DNA of 64,000 bases from Pollenia angustigena (GCA_930367215.1 OV884060.1:101394151-101458150); one strand, 5' to 3'; positions 1 to 11,190 are shown, numbered from the stretch's first letter. Translations and numbers: made by a program. Notes: a model not told the origin generated them from the sequence alone.

Positions 1-708
1 TAAAATTTTCTTCACCACGGGTTCTGTTCACTTATAAAGATGTTAATCGCTCATCTAATTGGGTAAGTGCTGCAGTGTCTCTTCTTCTTAAGCGAGTGTG
101 GCCGCCATGATTTAAAATATTTCGAGCTAGTGGATTTGGGTGTTGTTCAAGCCTTTTTAAATATGTTATTGCATATTTTGTAATCATAGGCACATTGAGA
201 TCCTTATGAATGTTTGAGTTTTTAACATACCAGGGAGCTGCTGTGATTATTCGAAGAAGTTTATTTTGGCGCCTTTGAATTTTGTCGATATTAGAGGCCG
301 AGGCAGTGTCCCATAGTTGAATACCGTAGCACCAGATAGGCTTTAAGATAGAGTTGTACAGTAGAAGCTTGCAATCGAGACTAATGACAGAATTTCTTCC
401 AATAAGCCAATGAATTTGAATGGCTTTTAGTTTCATTTGAGTTAATTTTGCCTCTATATGGCATTTCCACGTTAATCGCCGATCCAGATGTATACCGAGA
501 TATTTTACATGCGAATGTTGATGAATTATTTGATTATTGATTGTAATAGGGGGGCAAGATTCCCGGCGCAAAGTGAATGTTATATGTACGCATTTTTGCT
601 CATTGACCATTATCCTCCATTGTCGTAACCATATTTCTAGTTGAAGTATATGATGCTGTAAGTAACGCGATGCTCCATAACGATTTTCGTGGACGCTTAG
701 AAAAGCTT
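1..708 (-). mobile_element. 3' end of a jockey-like LINE, RT C-terminal part
   Basis: An open frame of about 224 codons runs on the minus strand from 706 to the TAA at 34-32, with no internal stop. It reads as the part of a jockey-clade reverse transcriptase that follows the catalytic YADD motif: the first residues (AFLSVHENRYGASRYLQ) match the stretch after ADDTA, then come LEIWLRQWRI, VNEQKCVHITFTLRR, the KYLGIHLDRRLTW block and the C-terminal LNVPMITKYAITYLKRL block. The first ATG of the frame lies at 610, but the homology continues upstream of it. Above 706 the match stops and unrelated repeat begins, so the copy is 5' truncated exactly at the active site, as is usual for dead-on-arrival LINE copies. 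The 3' untranslated end leaves the window at base 1. It cannot encode a working enzyme. Confidence 0.85.
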
Positions 709-1703
709 TAAATGAAATTTAAAGTGCAGAAAGTTTAAGAACCTATCTGTCGACTAAAAAAAATTTCACTAAAATATCTCCTTCGGTTCAAAAGTTACAG
801 ATTTTTGGCCAATGAAAAACGATTTTCAGCCACTGTGGGGCGGTTAATTTGGACCTATGGTTAATTTTGGATCTTACAGCACAACATTTTGTCATGACAT
901 AGTACCTATCGTAAAAGTTATTGTCGCCAATTTTTATGTAAATGACAACATTTTAAAGGAAATGTCATTAAAAGCTATTTTCGGAAGTAGTTCTTGTATG
1001 GGAGCTATGGTCAAATATGAACCGATTCTAATAAAATTTAGTAAGATGATATTGCTTGTAATAAAATAAGGTTTGACCAAATTTTAACTAAATACCAAGA
1101 TAATAAGATGACGCATTTAGTTGCATTTTAGTACTTACAATATCGTACGTGACGAACTTTAAAAGCTTATAAAATTTTTATCATACCAATTTAAAAAAAA
1201 TGTCCGATCAATATTTTTTTGCAACAAATATCTTGCTTTGAACTTTTATTTTGAAACTCCAAAGACTGATCAATTTCAAATGATAAAGACAAATGATGTT
1301 TTTGCACCACGTACGTGACTTTAGAATAGCATAAAAATCAAACACAAAAATATACCGCTAATCGAACTATATATTGTGTCTTTCCTCGTGGATCTTGTTC
1401 ATTGCTGTTGTAACATTAATTTCAAAGCATAATTCCAGGGTTGCCAGTATCTGTTTTTATTCGGCAGAATATTGAAAATTGTCAATTCCAGTTACTAAAA
1501 ATTAATCAATGAGAAAGTGAGTTAAAACTATTATTATGTGCTTTTTAAAAATTGTAATAAGCTATAGGTACCTCGGCATAGTAAAGTTTGGGTGTTTTTT
1601 TCCTTTCTCCCATATTTGAAAAAAAGTTTCAAGCGTTTTAATTTTTTGAGTCGTGGTTGACATTCTCATGGAAATGCCCATATACGATAATTTCGCGCAT
1701 GGG
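709..1703. repeat. Degenerate repeat remnants, no gene
   Basis: No supported gene. Bases 735-1060 resemble the repeat units at 15.2-15.8 kb: both have a CTATGGTTAAT-type phrase followed by AARTATGAACCGATYYT and AAATTT. The 70-codon frame at 857-1069 is a by-product of this repeat. The decamer CGTACGTGAC occurs at 1144-1153 and again at 1310-1319, 166 bp apart, in otherwise diverged surroundings. Confidence 0.4.
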
Positions 1704-1815
1704 GCCCAATTATGAAAACAAATTCCCGGGAGTTTTTTTTCCCTTTACCCATTTTTACAATTGAAAAATGGGAAAAGTGAGAAAACTCCTGGGGAATTTT
1801 TATTCATAATTGGGC
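1704..1815. mobile_element. Hairpin MITE (112 bp)
   Basis: The two halves are near-perfect inverted repeats: GCCCAATTATGAA with AATTCCC at the left, and GGGGAATT with TTCATAATTGGGC at the right. The arms are about 50 bp and separated by only a few bases (ACAATT). There is no coding capacity. This is the shape of a palindromic miniature inverted-repeat element; no target duplication is obvious. Confidence 0.6.
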
Positions 1816-2411
1816 TGAATATTGCAAGCAGCATTGTCAGTAGAAATATTTTTCTTACACATCTGCCCATAGTATAATAAGTACCAGGTATGTTCATTAG
1901 ACCGAGTTTTCATTATTTACCCATGTAATGTCAAATTAACCCATATCGTCCCAATGTTCGATTTGTCGAACAGTAAATTTTACGCGTTTTTGTAATTTTT
2001 TTGCTCTTTTTAGGTAAGACAAAGAAATAATTTTTTTAAACAATTATATATTGTAAGTGGTTAGCTACAAATATAAAAATAAAACTTTCTTCCCACTTCT
2101 CTTTACCCTTGTATAACAACGGGGAAGAAAACCCCTTAATTTTAGCATCATTTTAAAAACTGAAAACTTTGTATAAAATATAAAAAAATTAAAAAAGTGA
2201 AAATGTAGTTCCATTAAAAAACGATTGAACTTTCAACAACAGCAACAAATTTCCGCGTTTTTCAATTGTGGTTTTGTTATTTGACTTGAAAAATCAGTGT
2301 TCGATTTTTCGAACACTGGGCACTATTGAGCACTTTTGTTTTTTCTTTTGTTTTTGCTGATCAATGAAAAGTAAATGCACAATCAGCGATCTGTGAGAAA
2401 TGTTTTTCGTT

Positions 2412-3560
2412 AGATTCGAGGAACTTACGGTGCGCATAATCGGCCTACTGAAATGATATTCGACCGGCTAGACCACATCCAGTACGTAGTGAAGTCAATA
2501 TAGCAGCTGTAGCTGAGAGTGTAATTTTTCAAAATGGAGGAAAATCAGAGCACTCAGGGGATGACCCATACTTTTGCATTGCAGCGGGTTGGAACTAGGA
2601 AAATAGGTTATGGGAAGGAGAAAAGAGGTAGTAGTACCTGTGAACAGTCGACTTGAATTTATTCATGTTGACAGTGAGAGGGAAGACTTCAGCAGGAAGG
2701 TTATTCCACATACGAACAGTCCTGCCAAGAAATGAATTTTCCCTGCAACGCGTTGTACGATTTACCGGTCAATCAACCACAAAAGTATGGGCTTTTGAGG
2801 AAAAACGTGTATTACGAACAAACGTACGGGTTTCGGTCTCGGCCAAGTGTATCATTCATGTCGTGACTTATAGCACCAACATCGGACACGCTTGGTCTAT
2901 AATCAAATGATTACGAATGGCAAAGGTTGCTGTCATTAGCAAAAGAGTAGATAGGGTGGGAAGTTTGGCATAGGAGGTCCAATTTTGAACTCGTTTGACG
3001 AAACTCCATCTATAAAGACTCGTATAGTGCGATCTCTGAGAAAACTCAATATTAATCGAGAGAACTTATCACCGACACCAAATGCTACAAGTTTTGACAA
3101 GAGGGCACCATGTTAGACTCTGTCAGACTTGGAAATATCTTCAGCAATTCCCTTACTTTCGCCAAAATGATAACAGGGACAGTAGATATCCAGTAGAGCA
3201 ATCTGAAAATCAAACGAATGATCTTGGTGAGATCTTGTTTCAACAGGACGGCACTTTGAGCCATACATTTTAATTTAATTTCATGATTTGCTTTGGTAAA
3301 TTAGCCACTTAGATCGTGCGATATCACACCTTAGACTTCTTTCTCTGTGAATATGAAATGTCTGGGGTCTTCCGAAATAAGTCAGCTACGATTGACGTTT
3401 TGGAAGCTAACATTACTCGTGTTATTCGTGAAATACTAGTCGCTATGCTCGAATGAATCGCCCAAAATTGGACGTTCCGAATGGACCACCTCAGACAAAG
3501 TCATGTCTAACATTTCCATGATATCATTTACATACAGTTAATGCCATAAATTTTTATTTT
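2412..3560 (+). pseudogene. mariner-family transposase remnant, split and frameshifted
   Basis: Three pieces of an IS630/mariner (DD34D-type) transposase appear in order. At about 2415-2520 is the N-terminal helix-turn-helix linker: YGAHNRPTEM, then after a frameshift PHPVRSEVNIAAVAESV, matching the family's RPxRSxENIAAVAESV. At about 3235-3270 is LFQQDGTLSHTF, the block around the second catalytic aspartate (FQQDGAxxHTA). At about 3320-3560 are PLDFFLCEYEM (third catalytic D, PLDYFLW in the family), SATIDVLEANITRVIREI and the C-terminal WTFRMDHLRQSHV. Frameshifts and in-frame stops (for example after VAMLE) show it is dead. The middle is replaced by a LINE tail on the other strand. A working mariner transposase is about 345 residues. 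Confidence 0.75.
2545..3010 (-). mobile_element. LINE RT C-terminus inside the mariner remnant
   Basis: The minus strand reads ETETRTFVRNTRFSSKAHT, then ENSFLGRTVRMWNNLPAEV and FPLTVNMNKFKSTVHRYY, ending at a stop after SPSHNLFS (about 2626). The pattern F-x-RTxRxWNxLPxxVFP-x-FKxxVxR closes many LINE reverse transcriptases. Stops and frame changes occur upstream. Mariner homology stops just below this piece and resumes above about 3060, so the simplest reading is that a 5'-truncated LINE inserted into the mariner copy. Exact ends are uncertain. Confidence 0.7.
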
Positions 3561-3734
3561 AACCGATAATAAATATATCAAGTTCACGATGAATCACCCG
3601 ATATATCTATAAACCAGTTTTTTTTATTATCAATGCTCAGCCCGGTCCTGTGCGAGTCGGATAATCGAGGTTCAACTGTATATTTTTAATTTTAATAAAT
3701 GCCTTGTTCTATTTTTCTTTAATTAAATAACATG

Positions 3735-4915
3735 AATTACGTTTTTAATCCAAATTTTTAATATTTTTAATTAGGCTTAAGTTCATGAAAATTAATTTTC
3801 ATTAAATTATTTTTATGAAGAAAGGAATTTTACAACATGAAAATTAATTAAAATTGTTATTGATAATCTTTTCATTCTTGACGTGGCTGGGGCTCGAACC
3901 CCGGCCGGCAGGTTACCATGACATGTTTCGATCGCAAACACTCGATCTCCTCAGATGGATTTGCCGTCTTACACTCGCAGCCATCGACGAAATTTGCTTT
4001 CCCGAATGATTATCCACTTTAATTGATTTTACATGTTTTATCCTTACTTCTGTTTTTTCGTACTTTTGTCAAGAATTTTTCTTGAAGTCCAAGTACATTT
4101 TTTTTTGTTTTTTCATTTTGTTTTTCTCCTTTCCGTTGACCTTTTTCAGCACAACTTGAAGGACAAATGTACACATAGAGCTCGTGCCTTAGCTTTAACA
4201 ATAATTAGTACTGTGGTTATTTTGTTGAACTATTTATGGTTTTTAATCCAAATTTATAATATTTTTAATTAGGCTTAAGTTCATGAAATTTAATTTTCAT
4301 TAAATTATTTTTATGAAGAAAGGAATTTTACAACATGAAAATTAATTAAAATTGTTATTGATAATCTTTTCATTCTTGACGTGGCTGGGGCTCGAACCCC
4401 GGCCGGCAGGTTACCATGACATGTTTCGGTCGCAACCTGCCGGCCGGGGTTCGAGCCCCAGCCACGTCAAGAATGACAAAAGTACGAAAAAACAGAAGTA
4501 AGGAAAAAACATGTAAAATCAATTAAAGTGGATAATCATTCGGGAAAGCAAATTTCGATCTACCAAATGTTAAAATACAATTTGGTTTAAGGATTGATGT
4601 TTGACTATTGACGTCAGCAGTCGTCGATGGCTGCGAGTGTAAGACGGCAAATCCATCTGAGGAGATTGAGTGGTTGCAATCGAAACATGTCATGGTAACC
4701 TGCCGGCCGGGGTTCGAGCCCCAGCCACGTCAAGAATGAAAGATTGTCAATAACAATTTTAATTAATTTTCATGTAGTAAAATTCCTTTCTTCATAAAAA
4801 TAATTTAATGAAAAATTAAATTTCATGAACTTAAGCCTAATTAAAAATATTAAAAATTTGGATTAAAAACCATAAATAGTTCAGCAAAATAACCACAATA
4901 CTAATAATTACGTTC
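3735..4915. repeat. Foldback cluster of nested inverted and direct repeats
   Basis: A unit of about 250 bp (TTTTTAATCCAAATTT through ATGTTTCG) occurs at about 3740-3945, again in direct order at about 4200-4433, and inverted at about 4669-4905. A second segment (3988-4075) recurs inverted at 4478-4560. At the centre is a perfect 42-bp inverted repeat, 4371-4412 with 4434-4475, round a 21-base loop. Each GC-rich core carries GGTTCGAGCCCC, an exact RNA polymerase III B-box (GGTTCGANNCC), next to a TGGCTGCGAGTGTAAGACG stretch that resembles an A box. It resembles a foldback element built from a tRNA-like sequence. There is no coding frame. Confidence 0.7.
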
Positions 4916-5266
4916 AGTTTATAAAAAACTTAGGTTTTCTATATTAAGAATCTTTAGGAGCAATTAAACAAAAATGCTGAAAAGTGCCAAATGTTCGATT
5001 AATCGAACACCATTTTTCTCAAAAACAAAAAAAAAACTAAAAAAATTGGACTTCAGATTCGTGTTTTCTAGTCCCATATTATCTATCAGCCACCACGTTT
5101 TATAAAGTTACTCGAAAAAATCGCTGGGACGAAATGGGTTAATTTATTTGATTTTTGACGCTTGTTTTAATTTGTTTTCTTATTTTCTTTTGTTTGACAA
5201 TATATGGGTTTTGAAATGGAGAGCAAAATTTCTAATCACTTTACCTTGTACTTATTCTTCCATGAT

Positions 5267-5626
5267 ATCTGCCAAATAAATATGAGCTTACAATGTTTAC
5301 ACAGTTGCATGACATTTTAGGCAACTTTAATGACAACATTGTAAAATCTGACCACAGTCTGTACGAAGCTTTAAGTCAGTGAAGGGCACATACATGCTAT
5401 CACATTTATGCTTGTGTTGACGAAATAACAACAAAGCAACAGCCGAACGTACATTGTCACAGCCCACACAAAGAAGTTTATAGTGTACATGTGCCGACGT
5501 CACACAAGCAGCATTTTTATTCCTATGCACGCGTACATAGGATTTGCAAATGTGCCCTTCACTGCTTTAAGCTAAAAATTACTTGCAACTGTGTGAACAC
5601 TGTAAGCTCATTTTTATTTGGCAGAT
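5267..5626. mobile_element. TIR element (360 bp MITE)
   Basis: The left end ATCTGCCAAATAAATATGAG matches the inverted right end ATCTGCCAAATAAAAATGAG, and the match continues about 43 bp through CACAGTTGCA with few differences. An inner inverted block (AGCTTTAAGTCAGTGAAGGG against CCCTTCACTGCTTTAAGCT) extends the symmetry. The short frames on both strands at 5327-5676 arise from this symmetry and are not genes. Confidence 0.7.
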
Positions 5627-5639
5627 GTGTAGAATTAAT

Positions 5640-7718
5640 GCATCCGATAATGGCACCATTGCCAGAAAAATTATGAGATCTGACAACCGTCTGTGCATAG
5701 CATAAGTATGCAAGATTATTTTATTTTTTTTGTTTTTTGCATTAAAGTGATTATTAATTTGTTTTTTTTTTTAAGTCAAAAATACGTATCGGCATTTTAT
5801 TTGACAGTTTTTATTGCATATTTAGAGTTATGGTATAAACACAACTAAAACGAACGGGGAACTCCGCATAGCACGACGAATTCGTCGGTAAGACACAATA
5901 AGTGAGTGAAAAACAGGTATTGTTATTTAAAATTTTTTTGAATTTATAAAAATAAATACTTTGGACGCTAGATCATATACATTAGCATTCGTTTTTCTTC
6001 CTAAACAACCCAATTAAAAGTTTATACAAAACAAACCTTTAGAACGCGGATTTTCACCACACGGCAGGAAAATCTTATTTGATAGATCGCTTGGCTGTTT
6101 TATCATTGAAAAAGTATTGGCAATAGAATTTTTATGCCGCTCTTGTTTAGGTTGCTCAGTTAATTTAAAAAAATCTAGTAAAAACAATATTGACAAAAAA
6201 ATAGTTTAACACAATAATATATATATATGTATGTATTTATGTACATTAGACCGACTCAACTTGTATGGAGCTGAGAAAATGGTCCAGCAAAATATTTTGG
6301 GAATCATCATAAAACATATCAAGCTTTATTTTCAGAGGGGAAACAAATTCACTTTTTTTGCTTTACTCTAATGTACATATATGTAATTAAAAAAGTTTTT
6401 TAAGCAAACTTAACATTATTTACTAAAACACTAAAGGAATTCTAATAAAAAGCGGTCTCTCTGTCCCAATTTGTTCGTCGTTCGTTTGCGTAAGAAATAT
6501 AAATAAACATATCGCAAAATTCGTTATACAAGACAAATTTCTGTCTACGCCATGATAGTGTATAATTTTTATATACCCAATTGTGTTTAAGACGCATATT
6601 CGTTGCGAACAATTCGTCGATCGTCCCAGTTATGTTTCTAGCTTTGAATCTTTGAATTAACAGTTAAATTATACATTAAGAAAATTTATATCATGCAAAT
6701 TAAGGTAAATTACTTGCTATAAAAAATTTTATTTGATACACACATTCAAACATAAGAAATTACACATGTAGCATTTTCAATCGTGTAAGAGTCTACAGGG
6801 AATCTCAAGAAGAGCGTTTTTGATATTCGACGAGCGAATTTTTTAATCGTAGAAGATTCCTCGAACGGGAGAAACTATTACACAAGCTGATTCCTCTTTG
6901 AGATATTTCTACAACACAGCGAAAGACGCTTATATTAATCGTAGAGGGAGTCGTTTAAGATGTGTGCAATGTGACCATTTCTTAAAAATTTTTACACCTA
7001 AATCTGGCATTTGATATGGCCAAACAATGCTAAAAATTCGATTTAAAAATGCTAAAATTTTTCCGAAACTAAATAAATTTAAGTGCCTTATTTTTAACGA
7101 TATTGTAACGAATAAACAAGTGGATAGATTTTGGTACAACTTCAGAAACAAATAAATATGTAGCACAGGTAGTTGAGATTAAATTTTAAATTTATGGGTC
7201 CAGCAAAAGGTCTGATACAAGGCGAATTCAACAAGGTAAACTCAACTCGTCAGCCGTTCATCAGCTGTCTACACGGCGAATTAAAAAAAAAATAGGGAAA
7301 CGTCAAAATATAATTTTGTTTATGTTTTGCGCTAAAATAGCCGAAAAAATTTCTTAGAAACACTGTAAATAATTAAAGTGAATTTAATAATCTCTTCTAT
7401 TACCCAAACAACATTTTTATTTTGTTTTTCAATTAATTTTTGCCTTATCAGCATTTGTGACAGCCGCCTATTAAATTGCGAAAAATATTTTCATTTTAAT
7501 TAAAAAAAATTATTAAAAAACTAAAAAAAAAAAATAATTGATTCAATTATTACGTTAATTAAGTTTAAGTACGTTTTAAATAATTTTTTTAATTGATAAA
7601 AAAACTACTAATATTTGTTTCTGTGTACACAGAAAACCTTTAAATCATGCATTCAACACCACCCGGTTGGAACTTCTTATTTGACAGATCGTTAGGTCGG
7701 TTTGTTTAAATGAAGTTG
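5640..7718. other. No gene; diverged repeats
   Basis: AT-rich sequence with only short chance frames. Bases 6040-6110 and 7630-7710 are diverged copies of each other (AAACCTTTA, CTTATTTGAYAGATCG, GGYTGTTT). An (AT)n tract lies at about 6214-6228. Confidence 0.5.
6238..6379. mobile_element. Small TIR repeat, ACATTAGACCGACTC family
   Basis: A 13-bp inverted repeat TATGTACATTAGA bounds a 142-bp unit that begins ACATTAGACCGACTCAACTT. The same start occurs at 63479, where a larger copy runs out of the window. The phrase AAATATTTTGGGAATC with AACATATCAA, seen here near the right end, recurs at about 63946. A cousin (GCGGCTCAAGTTGTATGG) lies at about 35213. Confidence 0.5.
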
Positions 7719-7720
7719 TA

Positions 7721-8428
7721 CAGTACTTTTCGTTTATAGTCCACTACTATAGTTGCACAACTTTTGTGGACTATAAGCGAATTTGGACTATAACCGATTG
7801 TTTTTATAAGCCATTTTATAGATAATAAGTGAAATCTTGTATAATCCACATTTTGGACTATATAAAAATGATTTTCTTCAATAAAACCACTCTTTTTTAA
7901 CAAAAGAAAAGGATATTTAAAACATAATCAAATATTGATTTATTTAAAATAAATAGTTAAAACAAAAATCTTTTTTATTAATAATTCAAATGCTTTAAAA
8001 GATTTTATTATAAACAAATGAGTTTGAGATTCATTTTAATTCTTTGGATGACGAAATCAAACACAACATAAATATCAAATAAAATAGGATTTTTACCTGA
8101 CAATTTTTTGTCATACCAAACGTCAAAGTCTATATGGAAAAACTCTAATATTTTTATTAGCGTTTTTTCTATGAAGTTTGACTGTTGCCAGTTGATTATA
8201 AAAATTTTAGAAAACAGAGTGGACTATAAGCGAACATTTTTGCATGAATAATTATATACGCATGCTAAGAAAATGTGGCTTTTAAACGAAAATGGACTAC
8301 AAGCGAAATGGACCTTAGAACAAATAATTCGTATGAAATTCGAAAAAATCTGCGTGTGAATAGGACAGTTTTGGCTTATATCCGTTTTTGGCCTTTAAGC
8401 GGAATGGACTATAAGCGAAAAGTACTGT
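7721..8428. mobile_element. pogo-like MITE, CAGTACTTTTCG family, copy 1
   Basis: TIRs CAGTACTTTTCGTTTATAGT and inverted CAGTACTTTTCGCTTATAGT are flanked by TA on both sides (7719-7720 and 8429-8430). The TIR unit is echoed inside the element as repeated GGACTATAAGCGAA blocks. CAGTA ends with a TA duplication are typical of the pogo branch of Tc1/mariner. No transposase frame is present. The second copy at 40889-41476 confirms the boundaries. Confidence 0.75.
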
Positions 8429-8430
8429 AT

Positions 8431-9767
8431 TGACAATAGAATATTCGTATTAAAAAAAGCTCTTACCAAGGTAGCTCAGTAATTGTTACATGACTCATGC
8501 AGAGAGTTGAAAAAGATTCTTTCGATAATGGTTTGACGAAAGAAACACAAAGTAAATTATTTCTGTTTTTGTACTCTTGAAATGATCATTAAAAAATTGT
8601 TTTAGGATTTGCATGGTAACCATTCCAAGATCAAAAGACGAGCGAGTCAGAAAATGTTTAAAAAAGTAGTAAATAAAAGAATGTTGTATCTTTTTGTCAT
8701 TGTTACTCGTCAGACATTCATCAGAAGATTCTTAAAGGAGTTTAATATTAGACACAACCTCCTAACAAACCATCTATGCTAGCAGGGTATATTTGAATAT
8801 GATTGCACATAAGTAAATATTTATGTATGCATGCATGTGAGCACATGTGAGTTGAATGCCAAAAGATATTTGACAAAAATTAATAATTAAACAATAAAAA
8901 ATTAAAATACATACATACATATATAGAAAGAAGTTCATTGACATTTCTATTCACAGAAATTCAAGTTTATTTACTTGCATTAGTCAGATTTTTAATTTTG
9001 ATAGTGGTGAAAACACTGAAACTCAGATATTATGAAATATCCATATTTGGATGCGAGGCGGGGTTGTTGGTACCCAACCAGCGTAGCCGTTTTGGTTTCA
9101 AGTTTAGTGTTTCAATTTACGTTTAAGAAAACAGTTAATTACAATTTTAATGAGCAGCTTTCTCGATTGTCTATACAAATTTGTTTTCTTAATGGCATCT
9201 AAAAAATTAATTGCTTTCAATTTTTGTGTATTTTGATTAGCAGTTTGTAGAAAAAACTTGAAAGCAACACTTGATCGTGTGGCTGCAGGGTTAGTACAAC
9301 CATTACGCGCTCCGCTTTTCTGGACATATATAATTGTGCATGTTAGTGCCGGTTAACACACGTCGTAACGTGTTGAATTTTTAAGAGAGAGGGAAATAAA
9401 TGGCATTTTCTTGACCGGTTACTTCTTAAATTCTGAACCGAAAACCAGTTTGTTTAAAATAGCAACCATTCGGACACAGAAAAAAAAATTTTCATATTTG
9501 AATACGAAAATCGCATACATATTTGATAAAAAAAAATTTTTAAATTTTCTGCGATGACGATTTTTGCGGTATTGATAAAATAGTTTGTAGATATATTTAT
9601 TGAATTTTTAGTCAACAACCAACTTTATTGAGTCAATGAAAAAAGTTGTTGCTCAAAATAATTTTTTTCAACAAAATGTTTACGTGATTTGTTAAAATAA
9701 ATTGTTGAAAATGTTGAATAAATCAAACATAATGTTTATTGAATCTTTGTTTATTTGTTTATTAATG
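8431..9767. other. No gene recognised
   Basis: AT-rich sequence without a supported gene. Bases 9345-9410 resemble one arm of the hairpin MITE at 43153-43294 (GTGCCGGTTAACACACGTC, then AGAGAGAGGG and AAATAAATGGC). From about 9475 a region rich in TTGTTGAA-type motifs starts at CACAGAAAAAAA and ends near 10194 with TTTTTTCTGTG, possibly another MITE. Confidence 0.4.
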
Positions 9768-9960
9768 ATGAAGTGCTAAGTTCCCAATTTTTTTCTTTCT
9801 TTTTAAATAAATACACTAAAATTTATTATGGGGGCATAAGCTAGTTCGTATGTGCATTTCTCTGGTTGCTTAGGCCAGATCATCAGCAAACCTTTTTCCA
9901 AAGACATTGGCAATACTAAATATATTATGCAAATAAAACTGTTAAGCGAATGAGACTTTA
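9768..9960 (+). repeat. Dispersed repeat, copy 1 (partner at 29.3 kb)
   Basis: About 190 bp closely matches 29318-29515 in the same orientation. Shared phrases include TTCCCAATTTTT, AAATACACTAAAATTTATT, GGTTGCTTAGGCCAGATCAT and CCTTTTTCCAAA. No frame is conserved between the copies. Class unknown. Confidence 0.6.
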
Positions 9961-10276
9961 CAAATGGAAAAGAGTTGTAAAAATACTGTATTTACTTTGA
10001 TTCAAATATTTTTTATTGAATATGTGGAAATATTTAATTATTTCATTATTAAATTTGTTTTATTGAATGCTATTTTGCAAAGTGTAAATTTGATAAATTT
10101 TTTCATTGAATCAAACAAAAAGTTTATTGACCTTAAATTTTATTTTCAACAAACTGTGTTGTTAAAAATTTTGTTGAGATATTTTTTCTGTGGAATAAGC
10201 GGCATCTGCGAAAATATTTTCTCCCTGAAAGTATGTTAGTGTAAAGATCCAACCTTAAAATGCATAAGCTATCTTA

Positions 10277-10907
10277 AGGAGCATATAGACGACATGTTTT
10301 TTTCATCTGACGTCAAATTTCCCAATGCAAAACACATACATGTCGTGTGTTACCTTTTTAACTTTGCTTCTGTAAAAGTCAGACGCAAAGTCATCTGACA
10401 AAATTTCAATTAGAGCGTGCTCTATTTTCTTCTGACAAACCATCTGACATCAGAAATCTATGCCGGGAAGAAACTGGCAGCGGCGTCAACTATTGACGGA
10501 ATCATTAGCCGGCTGAAGTTAATATTTTACAATACCAAGATATGTATGCTAATCTCACCATTGAATAGAATTTATGTAAATATATACATAAAAACCGTTT
10601 AATTATAAAATTTTAACTTGGTATCTTTAAAATAAAAGAAAAAATTTTAAGATGGCTAAATTATTTTACGGCGCAAATAAATATTTTCGTGGCGGCAGCA
10701 AGCTATTTTGAAACCGAGAACTACTTTGGTTTCTGCAATAACAATGCGAAAAAAACAGAGACAATGTCAGAAGCAAATTACATGTACGTTTGTGACCGAA
10801 TATTATAAACCTTATGTAAAACAGCAATTTTGACAGACATGAGCAATTACATGTGACTTGAAAATTTGACATGTCAGATGACAAATACATGTCGTGTACG
10901 GGCGCCT
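10277..10907. mobile_element. Harbinger-type MITE with TTA target duplication
   Basis: The left end AGGAGCATATAGACGACATG and inverted right end AGGCGCCCGTACACGACATG are followed inward by a shared CATCTGAC and TCAAATTT. Both ends abut TTA (10274-10276 and 10908-10910), the TWA-type duplication of PIF/Harbinger. The element at 36777-37046 has the same TTA and AGGC start. The longer frames here (such as 10666-11043 minus) cross the element boundary and are not genes. Confidence 0.6.
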
Positions 10908-11190
10908 TTAAACTACTGTCACAAACAACGCAAAGCCCGTCACGTAAAATGCTTAAAAAAAGAAAAACAAAAAAAAAAACACACATGAATCCGCAATGTA
11001 GGTTTGAAACAAAATGTAAAACGCATTTTACAATGATACCCATATTGTTAAGATTCAGTTTATACCTAAAGAGATATGGATAAGGTATTTTACTAGCAGT
11101 GTTGATACTAAAAACTTATACAGATATCAAAGTGCTTGTTCTTATTTGACTACATCCAGCCTTGATGTAGTCGAAATAATCATTCTCATA

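Larger units (their letters stand above)
1940..5138. mobile_element. piggyBac-like non-autonomous element (3.2 kb)
   Basis: The ends are CCCATATCGTCCCA and, inverted, CCCATTTCGTCCCA (13 of 14 matching). They are flanked on both sides by TTAA (1936-1939 and 5139-5142). A TTAA target duplication with ends beginning CCC is the signature of the piggyBac superfamily. Palindromic GTTCGA-N-TCGAAC motifs recur inside each end (about 1955, 2301 and 4993), like subterminal transposase sites. No piggyBac transposase is visible. The interior is filled by a broken mariner gene, a LINE tail and a foldback cluster. Confidence 0.65.

Noticed and set aside
4434..4475. tRNA gene suggested by GGTTCGAGCCCC
   Set aside because: A- and B-box words are too far apart (about 90 bases) and occur in inverted copies of a repeat; no cloverleaf could be drawn.
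10666..11043. 125-codon minus-strand frame rich in cysteine
   Set aside because: It crosses the right end of the TTA-flanked MITE and continues into unrelated flank, so it is not one gene.
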